From CAYQUC01 sp048061315 (GTDB taxonomy: Bacteria; Pseudomonadota; Gammaproteobacteria; UBA6429; Thiohalophilaceae): DNA of 5,248 nt. The stretch's first letter is position 1, and each line of letters begins with the position of its first letter. Shown here piece by piece: positions 1-5,248 of this stretch. Both the position numbers and the translations under genes were made by a program. The notes under the pieces are model-generated. The model saw only the letters and a program-made list of their open reading frames with translations, was not told where the DNA came from and searched no databases. The DNA is taken from NCBI GenBank assembly GCA_048061315.1, contig JBGMRJ010000139.1, positions 1 through 5,248 on the forward strand. The letters run 5' to 3'.

Positions 1-727
1 GTGCATCGGTTAAATACCCGGCATTTAATTTCGAAGTGTCTGTTAATTCAAAATCAATATGTTCACTATTATAATTACTCATAAGAATGGTTTGTTTTGC
101 AATGCTATAACGAAACGTCAATTCACCGCCTGCCGAAATTTGATTATTCCAGCCATCAACGGTGCTTGCACCCACGCGTTTATGAAGTGAATTTTGTAAC
201 TCACCCGCCACTTTTAAACCCAATACACCCAATGTAAAACTGCTTGTTATTGCTGACCGCTTATAGACATCAACTTGTGACCGATTATTGGATAAATAAA
301 TCAAACTCGCATACGGCCGTTCATTAAATAACGGTTCAGTTGCACTTGTTGTATCCGGGGTAAACACCGTTAATCCGGTTTCAATACTACTGAGCTGTAA
401 TAATGAATTATTGGAGAGACCTAAAGAATCATCTGTAAAATGTAAAATTGGATCGAGTGTGATGACAGATGCTTTTGCAATATCACCGCTTACCGAAACA
501 GAAAGACCACCTGAGTAACCGCGATCATCACTATTCCCGGAAAATCCATCATTGTCAAAGTAAACTGACCAGCCCGATCTTTTGTCACTTTTAATATTGG
601 ATGCATCCGGACTGGCATAGATACTATTACTGAAAAATAAAATCGTAAACAAAAAAATTAACGAAAACAATAATGTCTTTTCAAATAACCAATCAAATTT
701 AATTTTATTAAAATATATTAAAACCAT
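1..727 (-). CDS. LpxR-family lipid A deacylase-like outer-membrane protein (partial, C-terminus outside window)
   Basis: The reverse strand is open from an ATG at 727 to the window edge, giving 242 residues with no stop. Residues 1-38 look like a signal peptide: a basic N-region, a long hydrophobic core at about 19-34, and a likely cut after SIYA. The rest resembles LpxR (DUF2219): FDNDGF at 57-62 with the family's Asn-Asp pair (59-60), YSGG at 71-74, ERPYASLIY at 136-144, then ELQNSLH at 176-182 and GWNNQ at 192-196. His182, with Gln178 four residues before it, matches the family's catalytic His region. LpxR enzymes are calcium-dependent outer-membrane beta-barrels that remove the 3'-acyloxyacyl group from lipid A. 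Family members are about 300-320 residues, so roughly a quarter is missing here. A Shine-Dalgarno AAGGG (737-741) lies 9 bp before the start. Membership is fairly secure from these motifs; the exact activity is inferred. Confidence 0.8.
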   Translation of the reverse strand, partial: MVLIYFNKIKFDWLFEKTLLFSLIFLFTILFFSNSIYASPDASNIKSDKRSGWSVYFDNDGFSGNSDDRGYSGGLSVSVSGDIAKASVITLDPILHFTDDSLGLSNNSLLQLSSIETGLTVFTPDTTSATEPLFNERPYASLIYLSNNRSQVDVYKRSAITSSFTLGVLGLKVAGELQNSLHKRVGASTVDGWNNQISAGGELTFRYSIAKQTILMSNYNSEHIDFELTDTSKLNAGYLTDA

Positions 728-785
728 AAAAAAATACCCTTAAAATAACGCGCCAGTTTCCTGAACACGCAACAACATAGGGTAA

Positions 786-813
786 ATTATGGTGTTTAAG
801 GGGAATTCAACAA
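786..813 (-). promoter_or_regulatory. Possible sigma70 promoter for the lpxR-like gene
   Basis: On the minus strand a -10 hexamer CATAAT (786-791, five of six consensus bases) is preceded, across 16 bp, by a weak -35 TTGTTG (808-813). Transcription would begin near 779, about 50 bp before the start codon at 727. The shared dyad at 820-852 would then lie at about -41 to -73, a usual position for an upstream activator. The call rests on hexamer matching by eye. Confidence 0.35.
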
Positions 814-819
814 GTGACA

Positions 820-852
820 ATTTTTGCAAAAGAAATTTGCAAAAATGCACCG
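820..852. promoter_or_regulatory. Composite operator-like element, copy 1 (lpxR-like/ada spacer)
   Basis: A perfect inverted repeat has ATTTTTGCA at 820-828, a 9-bp gap, and TGCAAAAAT at 838-846; the pairing also extends inward by two bases per arm. It is followed at once by GCACCG (847-852). TGCA cores lie at 825, 838 and 846. A T-N11-A motif, typical of LysR-type binding sites, runs from T837 to A849. The same arrangement recurs at 4388-4420, with only one base change in each 9-bp arm. It sits between the divergent lpxR-like and ada genes, 58 bp before the ada start and 92 bp before the other. It reads as a binding site for a dimeric regulator; which protein binds is inferred. Confidence 0.7.
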
Positions 853-879
853 AACTAAAAATGATTAAAACATACTTGT

Positions 880-885
880 TAAAAT
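880..885 (+). promoter_or_regulatory. Possible -10 element for ada
   Basis: TAAAAT matches the sigma70 -10 consensus at five of six positions and lies 25 bp before the ada start codon. No -35 hexamer is recognisable 16-18 bp upstream (around 856-863), which would fit an activator-dependent promoter. With a start near 892, the dyad at 820-852 would lie at about -72 to -40. The match is weak on its own in AT-rich DNA. Confidence 0.25.
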
Positions 886-910
886 ACAGGTAGTTTCTGA
901 TGAGTAGTTA

Positions 911-1999
911 ATGGTATATTTTCTGTCTATGGATACCTTGTCATTTAATGAAAAATACGACTTAATTGGTAGTAAAAATACCCACTATGAAGGTATATTT
1001 ATTACTGCGGTTAAAACCACTGGAATATTTTGTCGTCCTTCATGTCGAGCGCGAAAACCTCTAATTGAAAATGTTATTTTTTATGAGACAGTGCAACAAG
1101 CGCTCCAAAATGGTTATCGACCGTGTAAAATTTGTAAACCAATGGAGCAACAGGATGAAACACCGGATTACATCAAGTCACTAATAAAAGAGCTAAATCA
1201 AAATCCCTACTTGAGGATAAAAGACTATGACTTAAAACAACGCGATATTGAACCCAGTCACATTCGACGCTGGTTTAAAAAACATCATAATATGACGTTT
1301 CATGGCTATCAAAGATTACTACGAATCAATACTGCATTTAGGAAAATGCAAAAAGGTGAAACAATTTCAAATTCAGCTTTTGATAGTGGCTACCACTCAC
1401 TAAGTGGTTTTAACGAAAAATTTCAATCCATTTTTGGGAAATCACCAACAAAATCCAGCAACACATCCGTTATCAATATTATACGTTTTACCACCCCCAT
1501 CGGCCCCATGTTCGCCTGCGCGACAAACACGGGAATATGTTTGCTGGAGTTTACCGATCGAAGAATGCTGGAAACAGAATTTCTGGATTTAAAAAAGAGA
1601 TTAAATGCTGTTATTTTACCGGGAAATAATGCCCATCTGGATCAGGTTCAATTGGAAATACAGGAATATTTTTCAGGTGATCGAAAACAATTTACAGTTC
1701 CATTACACGCACCCGGTACAGCTTTTCAGGAATTAGCATGGTCTAGCCTGCAAAAGATTCCCTATGGTGAAACCCGATCTTATACCCAACAAGCAATCGC
1801 ATTAGGAAACCAACAGGCGGTACGCGCTGTTGCATCTGCAAATGGTCGTAATCGAATTGCGATTATTATTCCCTGCCATCGCGTTATTGCATCTAACGGT
1901 GATCTTGCCGGATATGCAGGTGGTCTCTATCGAAAAAAATGGTTGCTCGATTTTGAAAAAAATACTATTGCTCAACCAGCCGCTGATGCCCATAGATAA
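911..1999 (+). CDS. ada: Ada: bifunctional DNA alkylation repair methyltransferase and transcriptional regulator
   Basis: This 362-residue protein has the full Ada architecture. The N-terminal zinc/phosphotriester domain (about 10-78) has Cys41, Cys45, Cys72 and Cys75, with the same spacing as E. coli Ada C38/C42/C69/C72; the first of these accepts methyl from phosphotriesters and switches the protein into an activator. An AraC-type helix-turn-helix region follows (about 85-182, including HIRRWFKKHH and the SAFDSGYHSLSGFNEKF stretch). The C-terminal O6-methylguanine methyltransferase domain (about 187-350) has PCHRV with acceptor Cys322, preceded by the RAVASANGRN DNA-binding segment. All key cysteines are present, so it should be functional. 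ATG 911 is the first in-frame start after a TAG at 905; GAG at 902-904 is a weak ribosome-binding match. ATG 929 is an alternative. Its 3' end overlaps the opposing alkA by 28 bp. Confidence 0.96.
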   Translation: MVYFLSMDTLSFNEKYDLIGSKNTHYEGIFITAVKTTGIFCRPSCRARKPLIENVIFYETVQQALQNGYRPCKICKPMEQQDETPDYIKSLIKELNQNPYLRIKDYDLKQRDIEPSHIRRWFKKHHNMTFHGYQRLLRINTAFRKMQKGETISNSAFDSGYHSLSGFNEKFQSIFGKSPTKSSNTSVINIIRFTTPIGPMFACATNTGICLLEFTDRRMLETEFLDLKKRLNAVILPGNNAHLDQVQLEIQEYFSGDRKQFTVPLHAPGTAFQELAWSSLQKIPYGETRSYTQQAIALGNQQAVRAVASANGRNRIAIIIPCHRVIASNGDLAGYAGGLYRKKWLLDFEKNTIAQPAADAHR

Positions 2000-2592
2000 C
2001 GACTCGCGATAGTTCGATAAGGTTGCCAGGCTGCTGCTATTTCGCGGTATTCATCGTATGTCGTGGACTTATCCAATCCATAGTGTAACTGCATGGACTT
2101 GCGTATGATTAAATCGCCTAATGGCAGGATATCCAATCGTTTAAATGAAATCATTAATATCATTTCTGCACTCCAAAGACCAATACCCGGATAGTGGATT
2201 AATGTTTCAATAATTTCCTCATCATCGAGTATTTCCAGTTTTGAAAACACTAATTCTTTGTCATTAATCGCTAAGGATATCGCCCGCAGATAGCGTACTT
2301 TATTTTTTGATAATCCACATTGGCGTATTTCAGTATCTGTTAGAATCTGTATTTTTTTAGGATTAAATAGTCGCCCGCCCTGTTTTTTTAGTAATCGATC
2401 CTGAATAGTTTGTGCTGCCTTAACAGAAAGCTGTTGGCTGATAATAGTCCGCACCACCGTATGGAAATGATTCGGTTTTTTAGTCACTTTAGTATTAAAT
2501 GAAAATGGTTGATACAATTTTATTAACTGTGCCATTATAGGATCATTTTTTCGTAAATGACGATTGGCTTTTAGTAACAGTGCTCTATCCAT
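1972..2592 (-). CDS. alkA: AlkA-type DNA-3-methyladenine glycosylase (HhH-GPD), compact form
   Basis: This 206-residue protein belongs to the helix-hairpin-helix glycosylase superfamily, which removes 3-methyladenine and related alkylated bases to start base excision repair. It shows SQQLSVKAAQTI (52-63), the hairpin and Gly-rich loop YPGIGLWSAEM (134-144), LPLGDL with the presumed catalytic Asp160 (156-161), and the C-terminal signature WQPYRTIASRYLW (189-201). E. coli AlkA has 282 residues; this one lacks its N-terminal TBP-like domain and resembles the short Mag/AlkA-like enzymes. The start codon is 13 bp beyond the stop of the egtD-like gene, with only a weak AGAG ribosome-binding match in the gap, so it is the last gene of that operon and may be translationally coupled. 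Its end overlaps the 3' end of ada on the other strand. Function is confident at family level; the substrate range is not visible. Confidence 0.93.
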   Translation of the reverse strand: MDRALLLKANRHLRKNDPIMAQLIKLYQPFSFNTKVTKKPNHFHTVVRTIISQQLSVKAAQTIQDRLLKKQGGRLFNPKKIQILTDTEIRQCGLSKNKVRYLRAISLAINDKELVFSKLEILDDEEIIETLIHYPGIGLWSAEMILMISFKRLDILPLGDLIIRKSMQLHYGLDKSTTYDEYREIAAAWQPYRTIASRYLWASAAG

Positions 2593-2605
2593 AATCTCTA
2601 GAAAC

Positions 2606-3595
2606 TTATTTCATCTCGAAATAATGTACACTAAACAAGTTATCGCTATCTGTCCATACGTTTACCGGTTTAAAACCGGCTTTACTTGCCAGAGTTTGAA
2701 ATTCCTCAATAGTATATTTATAAGAATTTTCAGTATGAATTGTTTCATCTTTTTTTATCACAAAATTATGACCATTAACAGACACTACTTGTGTTTCGGT
2801 ACTCACTAGGTGCATTTCAATACGACTCAATTTTTCATTATAAAACGCATGATGGTGAAAATTATCAAGATCGAAGTCTGCTTGCAATTCTGAATTCATT
2901 CGTGTTAATAAATTCTGGTTGAAAGCCGCGGTTGCCCCCTCAGTGTCGTTATAGGCGGCATTGAGTGTATCGCTACTTTTCTTAAGATCCACACCTATTA
3001 ATAAACCACCATCGGACTCAAGCATATTAGCCATATGCTGCAGAAACTGTATCGCATTCTCAGGATCAAAATTACCAATACTTGATCCCGGGAAAAATGC
3101 AACTTTACGTGCAGTTTCATGACACTGCGGTATTGAAAACGGGCGGCTATAATCAACACAGGCAGCATGTACCTCTAGCCAGGGGTATTCATTTGCAATA
3201 TCCTCAGCGACCAGACGTAAATAATCCTTTGATATATCCATTGGCATATACGCTTTAGGACTAACACTGTCCATTAGAATTCTCACTTTCTGGCTACTAC
3301 CGCTACCGGGTTCTATCAATAAACAATTTTCACCAAAATGTGCTGCTATTTCTTTTTGATTTTGATGCAGAATCTGCATTTCGGTTCTTGTAGGATAATA
3401 TTCAGTCGACTCACAAATAGCATCAAATAAATTTGAGCCTTTTTCATCATAGAAGAATTTTGGTGCAATATTTTTAGGATTCGATTTTAATCCTTTAATG
3501 ACTTCATCATGAAAGTTAGCCTGTTCAGGATTATAGTCATAAAAATTTATGCTGTTAGATTCTTTAAATTTTAAATTACTTGAGTTTTGATTCAT
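2606..3595 (-). CDS. egtD: EgtD-like L-histidine N-alpha-methyltransferase
   Basis: This 329-residue protein is of the Methyltransf_33 (EgtD) family, which uses three S-adenosylmethionines to trimethylate histidine to hercynine, the ergothioneine precursor. The SAM motif EPGSGSSQK spans 95-103 and FPGSSIGNF spans 168-176. From recalled mycobacterial EgtD numbering, the histidine-pocket residues are all kept at near-constant offset: Tyr66 (Y56), Asn175 (N166), Tyr215 (Y206), Met261 (M252), Glu289 (E282) and Ser291 (S284). The Met and Glu are the residues that favour histidine over other aromatic amino acids. Length is normal for the family (about 320). No EgtB or OvoA sulfoxide synthase is encoded in the window, so the product may be hercynine itself, or the partner gene may lie elsewhere. 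It starts 14 bp after the DUF1330 gene and ends 13 bp before alkA, implying co-transcription. The ribosome-binding match (GGGT, 6 bp before the ATG) is modest. Confidence 0.93.
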   Translation of the reverse strand: MNQNSSNLKFKESNSINFYDYNPEQANFHDEVIKGLKSNPKNIAPKFFYDEKGSNLFDAICESTEYYPTRTEMQILHQNQKEIAAHFGENCLLIEPGSGSSQKVRILMDSVSPKAYMPMDISKDYLRLVAEDIANEYPWLEVHAACVDYSRPFSIPQCHETARKVAFFPGSSIGNFDPENAIQFLQHMANMLESDGGLLIGVDLKKSSDTLNAAYNDTEGATAAFNQNLLTRMNSELQADFDLDNFHHHAFYNEKLSRIEMHLVSTETQVVSVNGHNFVIKKDETIHTENSYKYTIEEFQTLASKAGFKPVNVWTDSDNLFSVHYFEMK

Positions 3596-3609
3596 TCTAG
3601 TACCCGCAG

Positions 3610-3894
3610 CTATTCCTGAACTCCAACAAAAACAACATCAGCCGCTGTTTCTCGAAGCGGAATTAATGATTGGTATTCCTTTGAGTTATACCAGTTACTA
3701 ATTGCCTGAGTATCGGGAAATTTCATCACTGCCGATACCTTATACTGATGATCACCCGTTAATACTTCGGATACTTTTCCTTTAAACATCACTTCAGCAC
3801 CAAATAGTTTGAGTGTTGGTCCTGCTGATTCAGAGTATTTTTTAAAATTGTCACTATTTTTCACAGTAGCGTGAACTATCATATAAGCACTCAT
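3610..3894 (-). CDS. DUF1330 family protein, dimeric alpha/beta-barrel fold
   Basis: This 94-residue soluble protein matches the DUF1330 pattern: a first strand AYMIVHATV (3-11), a central stretch with GAEVMFKG (32-39), and the C-terminal family signature NWYNSKEYQSLIPLRE (67-82) followed by a final strand VVFVGV. These proteins fold as ferredoxin-like dimeric barrels related to small monooxygenases and EthD-like proteins, but no reaction is established for the family. There is no signal peptide or membrane segment. Its length is close to the family norm of about 95-100. The start has the best ribosome-binding site in the window (AGGAG, 3901-3905, 6 bp spacing). It lies 51 bp downstream of the DUF427 gene and 14 bp upstream of the egtD-like gene, suggesting a role with the methyltransferase or in the same stress response; that is inference from position only. 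Confidence 0.88.
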   Translation of the reverse strand: MSAYMIVHATVKNSDNFKKYSESAGPTLKLFGAEVMFKGKVSEVLTGDHQYKVSAVMKFPDTQAISNWYNSKEYQSLIPLRETAADVVFVGVQE

Positions 3895-3900
3895 GTTTTT

Positions 3901-3905
3901 CTCCT
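3901..3905 (-). promoter_or_regulatory. Strong ribosome-binding site of the DUF1330 gene
   Basis: On the minus strand AGGAG lies 6 bp before the ATG ending at 3894. It is clearly better than the sites before the egtD-like and alkA genes, so the DUF1330 protein may be the most heavily translated product of the cluster. The 51-bp gap holding it shows no hairpin terminator, which allows read-through from the DUF427 gene. Confidence 0.7.
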
Positions 3906-3945
3906 ATTATTAATTGAATTCGATTTTTAAATGTTAAGTGGGTCA

Positions 3946-4323
3946 TTAATATAATATGGCGTTTTTCATTACGGCAGGATAAAAGGCAATATAATCTTTT
4001 ATCGATTTAACCTGCTCGAAAGGTTGCTCATAACTCCAGGCCGCGATTTCAATTGTTCTATTATTGAATAATAGCGACCAGTGCCTGGCACTGCCTTTAA
4101 AGGGACAAAATGTTTCTTTGCTTATTTTTTCGAGATACGCCATTTTAATATCGGATGCTGGAAAATAATAAACCGCATGATGACCTTGCTCACTCAATAG
4201 CAAGGCGTTTTGACTATCCAGAATTATTTGATTATCAATTTTAATCACGATACGTTTATTGACAGGAGTAATGTCAATTTGATAATTGGGTTGAGCAAGC
4301 CATGCTGATGAATTCGATTTCAT
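3946..4323 (-). CDS. DUF427 domain protein
   Basis: This 125-residue protein is a single DUF427 (NTP_transf_9) domain of unknown function. The visible family marks are a strand region RIVIKIDNQIILDSQNAL (24-41), HHAVYYFPASDIKM (48-61), the conserved CPFKGSARHWSL (72-83), and AAWSYEQPFEQVKSIKDYIAFYP (93-115). It has no signal peptide or membrane segment and should be cytosolic. Length is normal for one domain. The start at 4323 has AGGA (4335-4338) at a long 11-bp spacing. It is the first gene of the minus-strand cluster, transcribed away from the LysR gene across a 98-bp spacer that carries the shared dyad. A LysR gene next to a divergent gene is often its regulator, so control by that protein is likely but inferred. 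The family name is secure; I assign no reaction. Confidence 0.9.
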   Translation of the reverse strand: MKSNSSAWLAQPNYQIDITPVNKRIVIKIDNQIILDSQNALLLSEQGHHAVYYFPASDIKMAYLEKISKETFCPFKGSARHWSLLFNNRTIEIAAWSYEQPFEQVKSIKDYIAFYPAVMKNAILY

Positions 4324-4387
4324 GTTACAGATAGTCCTATTTGTCTGAGCTTAGACTAGCTGTTGTAATATTGAAACGGAACCCTTG

Positions 4388-4420
4388 ATTATTGCATTCC
4401 AATGTTGCAATAATGCACCG
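4388..4420. promoter_or_regulatory. Composite operator-like element, copy 2 (DUF427/LysR spacer)
   Basis: A perfect 9-bp inverted repeat has ATTATTGCA at 4388-4396, a 9-bp gap, and TGCAATAAT at 4406-4414, followed by GCACCG (4415-4420). A T-N11-A motif runs from T4405 to A4417. TGCA cores lie at 4393, 4406 and 4414, the same 13 and 8 bp steps as in copy 1. The element ends one base before the LysR start codon at 4422, so a bound protein there would block LysR expression. It is 64 bp before the DUF427 start, a position that suits activation of that gene. Divergent spacers like this are the usual home of LysR autoregulatory sites. Confidence 0.75.
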
Positions 4421-4421
4421 T

Positions 4422-5248
4422 ATGGATTGGGATGATATTCGTTATTTTTTGGCCGTTGCCCGTAAAAATTCAATACGGGGTGGTTCGGCGATGCTGGGTG
4501 TTAATCATTCAACGGTTTCACGCCGAATTAATGCGTTTGAAAAAAAACTCGATGTACGTCTTTTCGACCGACTACCCACCGGCTATACACTCACATCAGC
4601 CGGAGAAGATATGCTCGACAGTGCAAAGCGCATTGAAGAAGAAGTGAATACCCTGGATCGAAAAGTTCTCGGTCGTGATGCCGAATTGAGTGGTCAAATT
4701 CGAGTCACCATGCCGGCACCTATTGTCAGTCTCATAACACCGGATCTTGTGGCATTCACAGAAACCTACCCCGGCATTGATTTGGAATTACTGGTTTCTT
4801 ACGAAGAATTTAATTTAAGTAAACGTGAGGCTGATATTGCTATTCGAATCACTAACTCCCCACCCGATCATTTAGTTGGGCGTAAAATTATAAAATATAA
4901 TAAATCTGTTTATGCATCAAAGCGTTATCTTGAAGACTATATCGCAACGGGTAATACTGATTCATTAAGCTGGATTGGCTGGGACAGTGCCACCGATGAG
5001 CGCTGGATTAAAAAAAGTGAATTTCCGGATAGCGTAATCCATCACCTGTTACCCGATGCCATGTCACAATTAGCCGCAATAAAAGCTGGCTTGGGTATTA
5101 CGATTTTGCCTTGCTTTATGTGTGATATAGAACCGGATTTACAACGAGTACCGCCTGCAACAGCAATACCTGCATGGGATATCTGGTTATTAACTCATAA
5201 AGATTTACGGGATACGACCAGGATAAAAATCTTTATGAGTTTTATGAC
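4422..5248 (+). CDS. LysR-type transcriptional regulator (partial, C-terminus outside window)
   Basis: The frame is open from ATG 4422 to the window edge, giving 275 residues. The N-terminal winged helix-turn-helix is clear: MDWDDIRYFLAVAR, then SAMLGVNHSTVSRRINAFEKKL (22-43), and LFDRLPTGYTLTSAG (47-61). A linker helix follows to about 88, then the effector-binding domain from about 91 (GQIRVTMPAP), with the typical late segment GLGITILPCFMC (223-234). LysR proteins are usually 290-310 residues, so only about 15-35 are missing. The effector is not readable from the sequence. ATG 4413 is in frame and would add three residues, but it lies inside the operator dyad, and the MDWDD start is typical of this subgroup; neither has a ribosome-binding match. 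It is divergent from the DUF427-DUF1330-egtD-alkA cluster and is its probable regulator. Confidence 0.93.
   Translation, partial: MDWDDIRYFLAVARKNSIRGGSAMLGVNHSTVSRRINAFEKKLDVRLFDRLPTGYTLTSAGEDMLDSAKRIEEEVNTLDRKVLGRDAELSGQIRVTMPAPIVSLITPDLVAFTETYPGIDLELLVSYEEFNLSKREADIAIRITNSPPDHLVGRKIIKYNKSVYASKRYLEDYIATGNTDSLSWIGWDSATDERWIKKSEFPDSVIHHLLPDAMSQLAAIKAGLGITILPCFMCDIEPDLQRVPPATAIPAWDIWLLTHKDLRDTTRIKIFMSFM

Noticed and set aside
1404..1592. Short open frames inside ada, also at 1830-2012 (plus) and 1802-1993 (minus)
   Set aside because: All overlap the strongly supported Ada methyltransferase coding sequence and have no independent support.
2564..2809. Plus-strand open frame of 81 codons
   Set aside because: It lies opposite the egtD-like and alkA genes, has no ribosome-binding site and no recognisable domain; it is a shadow of the real reading frames.
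2811..2823. Possible third copy of the shared element (GGTGCATT on the plus strand)
   Set aside because: Only the eight-base tail matches; the dyad is absent and it lies inside the egtD-like coding sequence.
3895..3945. Terminator between the DUF427 and DUF1330 genes
   Set aside because: No GC-rich hairpin followed by a T-run is visible on the minus strand, so read-through is assumed.
4413..4415. Upstream in-frame ATG as the LysR start
   Set aside because: It lies inside the operator dyad and adds three residues before the MDWDD start typical of the subgroup; 4422 is preferred, though not proven.
4432..4647. Plus-strand open frame of 71 codons
   Set aside because: It lies out of frame inside the LysR gene, whose helix-turn-helix coding is unmistakable.
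1..5248. CRISPR array, tRNA or rRNA gene, insertion sequence, or attachment site
   Set aside because: No regularly spaced repeats, structural RNA signatures, transposase coding or terminal inverted repeats were seen; the genes look chromosomal with uniform base composition.

Overview
The window looks like a piece of an AT-rich gammaproteobacterial chromosome. It encodes a Gram-negative outer-membrane protein, a classical Ada protein, and a LysR regulator of the type beginning MDWDDIRYFLAVA. GC content looks low, under about 40% by eye. I cannot name the genus from sequence alone.

Layout. Positions 1-727 (minus) hold the N-terminal 242 residues of an LpxR-family lipid A deacylase-like protein, cut by the window edge. 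A 183-bp divergent spacer (728-910) separates it from ada (911-1999, plus), a full-length three-part Ada alkylation-repair and regulatory protein. Facing ada, and overlapping its 3' end by 28 bp, is a minus-strand gene cluster read from 4323 down to 1972: a DUF427 protein, a DUF1330 protein, an EgtD-like histidine N-alpha-methyltransferase, and a compact AlkA-type 3-methyladenine DNA glycosylase. The last three genes are 13-14 bp apart and almost certainly share a transcript; DUF427 lies 51 bp upstream of them. A 98-bp spacer then separates this cluster from a divergent LysR-type regulator (4422 to the right edge, plus), which lacks only its C-terminus. Almost all of the window is coding, and no stretch over 300 bp lacks a gene.

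Main observation. The two divergent spacers carry the same composite operator-like element, at 820-852 and 4388-4420. Each is a perfect 9-bp dyad (ATTWTTGCA, 9-bp gap, TGCAAWAAT) followed directly by GCACCG. The arms of the two copies differ at only two symmetric positions, while the 9-bp gap is unrelated in sequence. Each copy also has three TGCA cores with identical 13 and 8 bp spacing. This suggests one regulator controls four transcription units: the lpxR-like gene, ada, the DUF427-DUF1330-egtD-alkA cluster and the LysR gene. The LysR protein is the best candidate, because one copy abuts its own start codon and both contain a T-N11-A motif. Methylated Ada is the main alternative. If so, this is a local regulon joining DNA alkylation repair, histidine betaine synthesis, two proteins of unknown function and lipid A remodelling.
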